Shown: one piece after another, positions 1-4,725 of the stretch | Numbering within the stretch: position 1 is the stretch's first letter | Layout of the letters: every line of letters begins with the position of its first letter | DNA from: Cetobacterium sp. UBA6069 | Lineage (GTDB): Bacteria; Fusobacteriota; Fusobacteriia; Fusobacteriales; Fusobacteriaceae | Direction of reading: 5' to 3' | NCBI GenBank assembly: GCA_002428805.1 | Contig: DIXX01000088.1 | Span: 5,927-12,954 of the forward strand | Length of the DNA: 7,028 nt | Translations under genes and position numbers: made by a program | Notes under the pieces: generated by a model | Databases searched by the model: none | Told to the model about the DNA's origin: nothing | The model's input: the letters and a program-made list of their open reading frames with translations, nothing else

Positions 1-645
1 AAATTTGCTATGATAGACAATAGTACGAGTGAAGAAAATGTAAAAAATTTATTATTTAGAGAGAATGAAGGTTCATTCCTAATGGGAGCTTTAGCTGCAA
101 TGATGAGTAAAAGTGGAGTTATAGGTTTTGTTGGTGGAATTGATATGCCTTTAATTAACAAATTTAAGGATGGATATGAGCAGGGAGCAAAGTATGTAAA
201 TCCAGATATAAAAGTATTGAGTGCTTATATAGGAGGAACATCAGCGTTTAATGATCCACTAAAAGCAAATGAAATGGCAACTATGCATATAAAGCAAGGA
301 GCAGATGTGTTATATCATGCTGCTGGTGGAAGTGGATTGGGAGTTTTAGAGGCTGCAAAAGATAATGGAATTTATGCAATTGGAGTCGACTCTGATCAAG
401 ATGATTTTATAAAAGGAACTATTTTAACTTCTATGATGAAAAATGTTGATATAGCAGTTTACAATACTGTTCAATCAATATTGAATAACGAATTTAAAGG
501 TGGAGATTTCTATTATGGTTTATCAGAAGGTGGAGTAGGAACAACAGATTTTAGAAATACAAAGGATATAATCGGAGCTGAAAAAATAGAAAAATTACAA
601 TCAATTATTGAAAAAATAAAATCAAAAGAGATTGTTGTAAAATAG
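1..645 (+). CDS. BMP/PnrA-like ABC transporter substrate-binding protein (5' end outside window)
   Basis: This is the C-terminal portion of a basic membrane protein (BMP) family periplasmic binding protein. Relatives such as TmpC/PnrA deliver purine nucleosides to an ABC importer as surface lipoproteins or periplasmic proteins. The reading frame is open from base 1 (Lys-Phe-Ala before the Met at base 10), so that Met is internal and the lipoprotein signal lies upstream. Family hallmarks in order are an EGSFLMGALAA block, a GFVGGIDMPLINKF block, a YEQGAKYVNPD stretch, a HAAGGSGLGVLEAA segment, and GIYAIGVDSDQDD followed by GTILTSMMKNVD. These match the type I periplasmic-binding fold of BMP proteins. 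The ORF ends in TAG, directly followed by a hairpin. No permease or ATPase gene follows, so transporter partners must lie upstream or elsewhere. Family assignment is firm; the nucleoside substrate is inferred from the family only. Confidence 0.9.
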   Translation, partial: KFAMIDNSTSEENVKNLLFRENEGSFLMGALAAMMSKSGVIGFVGGIDMPLINKFKDGYEQGAKYVNPDIKVLSAYIGGTSAFNDPLKANEMATMHIKQGADVLYHAAGGSGLGVLEAAKDNGIYAIGVDSDQDDFIKGTILTSMMKNVDIAVYNTVQSILNNEFKGGDFYYGLSEGGVGTTDFRNTKDIIGAEKIEKLQSIIEKIKSKEIVVK

Positions 646-646
646 G

Positions 647-673
647 AGAGAGGGGAAGTTTTTTCCCCTCTCT
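647..673. terminator. Shared hairpin between convergent BMP gene and cstA
   Basis: A perfect 11-bp inverted repeat (AGAGAGGGGAA at 647-657, TTCCCCTCTCT at 663-673) surrounds a 5-base loop. It sits one base after the TAG of the plus-strand gene and four bases beyond the TAA of cstA on the minus strand. The position and GC-rich stem fit a bidirectional terminator for the convergent genes. The following tracts are only moderately U-rich (ATATTTATA on plus, CCTATTTTA on minus), so termination efficiency is uncertain. Confidence 0.75.
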
Positions 674-677
674 ATAT

Positions 678-2078
678 TTATATAGTAATTTTCTTACTCT
701 CTTTTACTCCTTTTAGTCCAATTAAAATTAAAGATGTGAAGAAAGTCATAATTCCAAGAGTGTAAACTAAATTCAAATTAGCTATTTTCAACCCTTCAGG
801 AGCAGCCAAGAAATAACAACTAATCATAGCTGTCATAAATGATGCAGGAACACCTGCAACCCAATAATTTCTTTTTTTCTCAATAAGATAAAATGTAGAA
901 GTCCAAAGACCAAGTGTTGCTAAAAGTTGATTTGTAGATGCAACGTATCTCCAAAGAGTATTAAATCCAAATTGAGATAAGAATCCAGCCAAAATAAACA
1001 AGGGAAGAGCAATCAAAAGTCTACTTTTTAATGAGCTTTGATCATAGTTTATAATTTCAGCGATAGTTATTCTAGCACTTCTAAAGGCAGTATCACCTGT
1101 TGTAATAGGAAGAGCAATTAAACCAAACAGTGTAAAGACTAATCCATATTTACCTAGAAGTCCTGTAATCATTTTACTTACAGCAACCATTCCACCACCA
1201 CTTGCAGCTAAGCCTTCAACGCCGTTAAAGAAACCTAAAGATATCGCAGCCCAAGTTAAGGCAACAAATCCTTCTAAATACATTGCAGCCATAAAAGATT
1301 TTCTACCATCTTTTTCACTCTTTAAGCATCTTGCAACTAAGACTGATTGTGTTGAATGGAAGCCAGAGATAGCTCCACAAGAGATAACTACAAACATATA
1401 AGGAAAAATAGGTAGGTTTTTAGGATGCAAATTAGAAAAAGTAACTTCAGGAATATTAACCCCTTTTATCAACATTGCACCAATTAATAAAAACATCATT
1501 AGTACAAGAGCTCCACCAAATAAAGGATAAACCTTTCCAATGATTTTATCAATTGGAAGTAAAGTAGCAACTATATAATAAAAGACAATTAATACAAGCC
1601 AAAAGATTTTATTAATTCCAGTAAAAGATTGTAATATTTCAGCTGGGCCAGTAATAAAAGCTACCCCAACAATAACTAAAAGAAGGACTAAAAAATATTT
1701 TGTGAAAGTTCTAGCAGAGTTACCAAGGTATTTACCAATTAGCTCTTGCATATTTTGTCCGTTATTTCTCATTGAAATCATCCCAGTATAATAGTCATGA
1801 ATAGCTCCGGCAAAAATTGTACCAAAAACTATCCAAAGAAAAGCTGAGCTTCCCCACATAGCACCAGCTACAGCTCCTGTAATAGGCCCTAGTCCAGCAA
1901 TATTTAAAAACTGTACAAGGAAACTTTTAAACCAATTCATTGGAACAAAGTCAACACCATCCAGGTTAGAAAGAGCAGGTGTCTTTCTTTCATCTACACC
2001 GAAATTTTTTTCTAAATATTTACCATATGTATAATATGCAATAATTAAAGCAAGAACTCCCATAAAATAACTTTTCAT
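678..2078 (-). CDS. cstA: CstA-family transporter (carbon starvation protein), short form
   Basis: This is an integral membrane protein of the CstA/BtsT family, whose characterised members import peptides or pyruvate. Signature blocks, numbered from the upstream Met at 2084, are LDGVDFVPMNW (41-51), QFLNIAGLGPITGA (58-71), GAIHDYYTGMISMRNNGQ (93-110), GFHSTQS (241-247), ITTGDTAFRSARI (327-339) and a WRYVASTNQLLAT block (378-390). Many hydrophobic spans run from the first residues to about 457, typical of a polytopic transporter. At about 466 residues it is much shorter than the roughly 700-residue E. coli CstA and lacks a long C-terminal region, yet the core motifs are intact, so this looks like a natural short form. 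The upstream ATG at 2084 abuts AGGAGG (2090-2085) with no spacer, whereas the ATG at 2078 is 6 nt away, so 2078 is chosen. It lies 29 bp behind ilvE and is probably co-transcribed with it. The substrate is not determinable from sequence. Confidence 0.92.
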   Translation of the reverse strand: MKSYFMGVLALIIAYYTYGKYLEKNFGVDERKTPALSNLDGVDFVPMNWFKSFLVQFLNIAGLGPITGAVAGAMWGSSAFLWIVFGTIFAGAIHDYYTGMISMRNNGQNMQELIGKYLGNSARTFTKYFLVLLLVIVGVAFITGPAEILQSFTGINKIFWLVLIVFYYIVATLLPIDKIIGKVYPLFGGALVLMMFLLIGAMLIKGVNIPEVTFSNLHPKNLPIFPYMFVVISCGAISGFHSTQSVLVARCLKSEKDGRKSFMAAMYLEGFVALTWAAISLGFFNGVEGLAASGGGMVAVSKMITGLLGKYGLVFTLFGLIALPITTGDTAFRSARITIAEIINYDQSSLKSRLLIALPLFILAGFLSQFGFNTLWRYVASTNQLLATLGLWTSTFYLIEKKRNYWVAGVPASFMTAMISCYFLAAPEGLKIANLNLVYTLGIMTFFTSLILIGLKGVKESKKITI

Positions 2079-2107
2079 AAACATCCTCCTTTATACTTTT
2101 CTAAATT

Positions 2108-3028
2108 TTATTCAACACTTGTTAGCCAGCTTTGATATTTTTCGTTTTCTCCAGTTACAACTTTGAAAAATTCATCTTGAATTAATTTTGTAATTTTACC
2201 CCTGCTCCCATTTCCAATTTCTATATTATCGACACTTTTTACAGGTGTTATCTCAGCAGCTGTTCCTGTTAAAAAGATTTCATCCGCAAGATATAGAAAT
2301 TCTCTAGGAAGAGTTTCAAATTTTACAACTAGATTTAAATCTTTAGCTAGTTGAATGACTGCATCTCTTGTAATCCCTGCAAGAGATGATGAGGCAACAG
2401 GTGGAGTTAAAAGTTCTCCATTTTTAACTAAAAATATATTTTCTCCACTTCCTTCACTAATATTTCCAGAGTAGTCTAAAGCGATTCCCTCTTCAAAACC
2501 ATTTTCAAGGGCTTCCATTTTGATTAGCTGTGAACTTAAATAGTTTCCAGAAGCTTTAGCAAGAGCTGGAAGTGTGTTTGGAGCAGGTCTTCTCCAAGAA
2601 GAAACACAAACTTTAATTCCATTTTCTAACCCGTCTTCTCCAAGATAAGCCCCCCATTCCCATGCAGCGATTATAGCTTCAACAGGACAAACAGCAGGAT
2701 TAACTCCAAGTTGATTATAGCCCCTAAAAATAAGAGGTCTGATATATCCACTTTTTAAATTATTTATTTTGATAGTGTCTAAAACAGCTTTAAGAAAATC
2801 TTTTTTGTTATAAGGGATATTCATTCGGTATATTTTACAAGAATCATAAAGTCTATCAATATGTTCTTGTAATCTAAAAACTGCAGATTTTCCATTTTTT
2901 AACTTATATAATCTAATTCCTTCAAAGCATCCAGAACCATAGTGTAAAACATGAGATAGAACATGAACTTTAGCATCATCATGTTCCTTAAATTCCCCAT
3001 TGAACCAAATTTTTCCTGTGTTTATCAT
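2108..3028 (-). CDS. ilvE: Branched-chain amino acid aminotransferase
   Basis: This is a class IV (D-amino-acid transaminase fold) PLP enzyme that interconverts Leu/Ile/Val and their 2-keto acids with glutamate/2-oxoglutarate in the cytosol. From the ATG at 3028 the product is 306 residues, the usual IlvE size. Visible features are the N-terminal WFNGEF and HYGSGCFEGIRLYK blocks, the RPLIFRGYNQLGV region, and the LPALAKASGNYLSSQL block with the probable Schiff-base lysine (about residue 158). The class IV signature follows with EGIALD, SEGSGENIFLV and SLAGITRDAVIQLA, then FLTGTAAEITPV near the C-terminus. A longer frame begins at a TTG (3043), but the GGAGGAG at 3040-3034 lies inside that extension and is ideally spaced for the ATG at 3028. 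The gene follows a promoter, leader peptide and terminator-type attenuator, and precedes cstA by 29 bp. Function is secure by family; regulation is inferred. Confidence 0.93.
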   Translation of the reverse strand: MINTGKIWFNGEFKEHDDAKVHVLSHVLHYGSGCFEGIRLYKLKNGKSAVFRLQEHIDRLYDSCKIYRMNIPYNKKDFLKAVLDTIKINNLKSGYIRPLIFRGYNQLGVNPAVCPVEAIIAAWEWGAYLGEDGLENGIKVCVSSWRRPAPNTLPALAKASGNYLSSQLIKMEALENGFEEGIALDYSGNISEGSGENIFLVKNGELLTPPVASSSLAGITRDAVIQLAKDLNLVVKFETLPREFLYLADEIFLTGTAAEITPVKSVDNIEIGNGSRGKITKLIQDEFFKVVTGENEKYQSWLTSVE

Positions 3029-3057
3029 TGTATCTCCTCCCAAAATTTTTATTAAAT

Positions 3058-3089
3058 AAAAAAGGCTTGAATCTAGTTAGACTCAAGCC
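3058..3089 (-). terminator. Attenuator: intrinsic terminator in the ilvE leader
   Basis: On the minus strand GGCTTGAGTCT (3089-3079) pairs with AGATTCAAGCC (3074-3064) in an 11-bp stem containing one G-U pair, with a 4-base loop. Six consecutive U residues follow (3063-3058), then A-UUU. This is a textbook intrinsic terminator, but it lies about 30 bp upstream of ilvE, downstream of the leader peptide and inside the transcription unit. It therefore most likely acts as a conditional attenuator. Its 3' arm can alternatively pair with an upstream segment (3117-3109). Confidence 0.88.
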
Positions 3090-3108
3090 ATAAATGTATC
3101 ACAATCGC

Positions 3109-3142
3109 TCAAGCCTTAATTTTGTACTAAAATAAGGCTTGA
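3109..3142 (-). promoter_or_regulatory. Leader RNA hairpin competing with the attenuator (antiterminator switch segments)
   Basis: On the minus strand TCAAGCCTTA (segment A, 3142-3133) is perfectly complementary to TAAGGCTTGA (segment B, 3118-3109), giving a 10-bp hairpin with a 14-base loop. No U-tract follows, so it is not itself a terminator. Segment B can instead pair over 9 bp with TCAAGCCTT of the terminator's 3' arm (3070-3062), which would prevent terminator formation. An A:B hairpin leaves the terminator free, while B pairing with the terminator arm gives readthrough. The complementarities are read directly; the switching model is inference. Confidence 0.7.
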
Positions 3143-3173
3143 ATAGTTTAGAGAAAAAATTCTACTAAATTCA
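3140..3173 (-). promoter_or_regulatory. AU-rich leader hairpin beginning at the leader peptide stop codon
   Basis: Minus-strand TGAA-TTTAG-AGAA (3173-3160, with T3164 bulged) can pair with TTCT-CTAAA-TTCA (3155-3140, with CTA at 3146-3144 bulged) around a TTTT loop. Its 5' arm starts at the TGA stop of the leader peptide, and its 3' end overlaps three bases of segment A (3142-3133). A ribosome on the stop codon would cover it and free segment A; a ribosome stalled earlier would let it form and partly block A. It is weak, with 13 mostly A-U pairs, so the role is tentative. Confidence 0.45.
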
Positions 3174-3239
3174 AACCGAAGAGCTTAATATTATAATTAT
3201 CAGTGCTAGTAAAAATCCGAATTTCAATTTAGTGTTCAT
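3171..3239 (-). CDS. ilvE leader peptide, Leu/Ile-rich (22 residues)
   Basis: A short ORF starts at ATG 3239-3237 and ends at TGA 3173-3171. It has an excellent AGGAGG (3251-3246) at 6-nt spacing, as good as any gene in the window. After MNTKLKFG the peptide reads FLLALIIIIL and finishes SSSV. Ten of 22 residues are Leu, Ile or Val, including four consecutive Ile codons (ATA ATT ATA ATA). It lies just downstream of a strong promoter and immediately upstream of alternative hairpins and a terminator before ilvE. This matches leader peptides of ribosome-mediated attenuators of ilv/leu operons, where scarcity of charged tRNA stalls the ribosome. No T-box hallmark was seen. The alternative is a small hydrophobic membrane peptide with its own function, since Ile/Leu runs also resemble transmembrane segments. 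The ORF and RBS are seen directly; the regulatory role is inferred. Confidence 0.8.
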   Translation of the reverse strand: MNTKLKFGFLLALIIIILSSSV

Positions 3240-3254
3240 ATATTTCCTCCTTTT

Positions 3255-3270
3255 GTCTTTTTATTAAGAC
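3255..3270 (-). repeat. Short inverted repeat at predicted mRNA 5' end
   Basis: GTCTT (3270-3266 on the minus strand) is followed by AATAAA and AAGAC (3259-3255). This 5-bp inverted repeat lies just downstream of the -10 box and before the leader peptide RBS. It could be a 5' stabilising hairpin or a small operator; it is too short to decide. Confidence 0.35.
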
Positions 3271-3272
3271 AG

Positions 3273-3301
3273 ATAATAAACTATTTTTATAGAAATGTCA
3301 A
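3273..3301 (-). promoter_or_regulatory. Sigma-70-type promoter of the leader-ilvE-cstA unit
   Basis: On the minus strand TTGACA (3301-3296), the exact consensus -35, is followed by a 17-bp spacer and TATTAT (3278-3273), one base off the -10 consensus. Transcription would start near 3266, about 27 nt before the leader peptide ATG. It lies immediately after the end of the upstream aminotransferase gene. Confidence 0.85.
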
Positions 3302-3316
3302 TAAAAAAATAAATTT

Positions 3317-4555
3317 TTATATATTTTTTGAAATTATATTTTTTATCTTTTGAGCTAATCCATGAATTTTATATTTAGGAATACTGCAAACAGCAAGTCT
3401 TATAGCACCAGGAATAATAATAGTAAAAATATTTTCATCTTTTAGTTTGTCAGCTATTTTTTCATCGGTAATATTTTCAAAAGGTATTGTTATAAAAAAT
3501 CCACTTTTATATGGTAATATTTTTAAATCTGCATCAGCTGCTTCGCTAATAAAAATATCAGTTCTTTCTCTTAGCATATTTTTCATATAATTTTGTTCTA
3601 ATAAAAGTTGCTTATATTTTTTCTTATCTAAAACAATATTACTAAATAGAGTCATCCCACCTTTGGGAATATTAGACCAAACGCTTCTACAAGTATAAAG
3701 ACTAGCATCTAAAAAATTATTGATAGTTTCTGAAGATGAAGAGATAGCAATCTGTGCTCCAACTCGAAGTCCATAACAACACAATGATTTAGACATACTA
3801 AAAGTTATAACAACCAATAGATTACTAGGCAGATCTTGATAAAAATCTGTAAAGTTATTTATTTTATTGTTGAAATCCATATAAGCAATATCATTAATTA
3901 AAATAATATTACAAAGAGAGCATGCTTCTCTTAAAATCTCCATAACTCCTTTAATTTCAGATGATGACATAGTATAACCAGTTGGATTGTGGCAAGGATT
4001 ATTAAGAACTATAACAAGGTTCTTTTGAATTTTAGCTAATTCAATTACAGAGTTTTTAAAGTTTACAAGATCAAACTTTCCTTTGCTATTAAAAAGTGAG
4101 TAGGTTTGGTGTCCACCTCCAGCTTCTTTACTCATAAGTTTGTAAGAACTCCACATGTAATTAGGGAGTAAAACAACTTCACCAGGGTTTATATAGTTTC
4201 TAAAAGTATTGTAAATAGCACCACTTCCACCAGGAGTTGCAATAACCTCTAAAAAGTTCGTTCCTAAATTATTAGAATAGTTTTTACCTAAAACATATTG
4301 TTTAACAGCTTCAATAAATCTTTCTTCACCGCTGATACTAGAAGAATAATTAAAGAGTTCTTTATCAGATAGATTTTTATATTCTTTATTAACAATATCT
4401 AAAGTATGCATCTCTTCATTATCATTATAAAAAATCCCTAAAGTTCCATTTATAACATTTTTTTGACCATATTTTTTAGATGCTAAATCTGCATTTTTAG
4501 CGATTTGGAATCCATTATCAAATACTTTTTTATTTTTAGAGTGTTCAGCTAACAT
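3317..4555 (-). CDS. PLP-dependent class I/II aminotransferase (substrate unassigned)
   Basis: This is a fold-type I aminotransferase of 412 residues when started at ATG 4555. That start has GAGGTGA (4567-4561) at 5-nt spacing. The upstream in-frame ATG at 4618 lies inside the -35 box of the gene's own promoter, so it cannot be the start of that transcript. Key positions from the chosen start are PGGSGAI (108-114, phosphate loop), an aromatic stack candidate at W135, NNPCHNPTGY (185-194, with N190), D222 and Y225 (pyridine N and O3' contacts), the Schiff-base lysine K256 in SFSMSKSLCCYGLRVG, R264 (phosphate) and R386 (substrate carboxylate) in AIRLAVCS. All catalytic residues are present. The pattern resembles aspartate/aromatic aminotransferase relatives seen in anaerobes, but the amino donor cannot be read from sequence. 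Its neighbour downstream is the ilvE attenuator; no convincing terminator separates them, so some readthrough is possible. Confidence 0.88.
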   Translation of the reverse strand: MLAEHSKNKKVFDNGFQIAKNADLASKKYGQKNVINGTLGIFYNDNEEMHTLDIVNKEYKNLSDKELFNYSSSISGEERFIEAVKQYVLGKNYSNNLGTNFLEVIATPGGSGAIYNTFRNYINPGEVVLLPNYMWSSYKLMSKEAGGGHQTYSLFNSKGKFDLVNFKNSVIELAKIQKNLVIVLNNPCHNPTGYTMSSSEIKGVMEILREACSLCNIILINDIAYMDFNNKINNFTDFYQDLPSNLLVVITFSMSKSLCCYGLRVGAQIAISSSSETINNFLDASLYTCRSVWSNIPKGGMTLFSNIVLDKKKYKQLLLEQNYMKNMLRERTDIFISEAADADLKILPYKSGFFITIPFENITDEKIADKLKDENIFTIIIPGAIRLAVCSIPKYKIHGLAQKIKNIISKNI

Positions 4556-4560
4556 AAAAA

Positions 4561-4567
4561 TCACCTC
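4561..4567 (-). promoter_or_regulatory. Ribosome binding site deciding the aminotransferase start
   Basis: GAGGTGA on the minus strand lies 5 nt before ATG 4555. No comparable Shine-Dalgarno sequence precedes the upstream in-frame ATG at 4618. This supports the shorter 412-residue product. Confidence 0.85.
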
Positions 4568-4589
4568 ATAAATTTTATTTTTCAAGTTA

Positions 4590-4618
4590 ATTTTAAATGA
4601 AAAAAATGAATAAGTCAA
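4590..4618 (-). promoter_or_regulatory. Sigma-70-type promoter of the class I/II aminotransferase
   Basis: Minus-strand TTGACT (4618-4613), a 17-bp T-rich spacer and TAAAAT (4595-4590) form a good -35/-10 pair. Transcription would start near 4583, leaving an mRNA leader of about 28 nt before ATG 4555. No leader structure like that of ilvE is seen. Confidence 0.8.
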
Positions 4619-4669
4619 GAAAAAATAGAATGTTTTTTCTAATTAAAAAATAAATAAAAAAATATTTTC

Positions 4670-4693
4670 AAAAAAAGGAAGAAAAAAAGGAAG
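4670..4693. repeat. Tandem 12-bp direct repeat in terminator tract
   Basis: AAAAAAAGGAAG occurs twice back to back (4670-4681 and 4682-4693 on plus). On the minus strand each copy reads CTTCC followed by seven T, so the 3' arm and U-tract of the sulfite reductase terminator are duplicated. This is most simply a slippage duplication. Confidence 0.8.
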
Positions 4694-4708
4694 AAAAAAT
4701 CTTCCTTT
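4682..4708 (-). terminator. Intrinsic terminator of the sulfite reductase gene
   Basis: On the minus strand AAAGGAAGA (4708-4700) pairs perfectly with TCTTCCTTT (4694-4686) around a TTTTT loop, and the U-run continues for four bases (4685-4682). It sits 17 bp after the stop codon. A second CTTCC-T7 copy immediately downstream offers an alternative 3' arm. Confidence 0.82.
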
Positions 4709-4725
4709 AAATTTTTTAATTATTT

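Noticed and set aside
10..645. Complete gene starting at the Met at base 10
   Set aside because: The frame stays open to base 1, the protein has no signal peptide, and the sequence begins in the middle of the BMP fold. There is no RBS before this Met, so the gene is truncated by the window.
3061..3142. CRISPR-like or mobile-element repeat made of GGCTTGA/TCAAGCC copies
   Set aside because: The copies alternate in orientation, are only 7-10 bases long with unequal gaps, and lie precisely between a leader peptide and ilvE. They fit RNA secondary structure, not a repeat array.
3044..3316. T-box riboswitch upstream of ilvE
   Set aside because: T-boxes are common for BCAA genes in low-GC bacteria, but no GGGTGG-type T-box sequence or specifier-loop arrangement is visible and the leader is too short. 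A leader peptide attenuator explains the region better.
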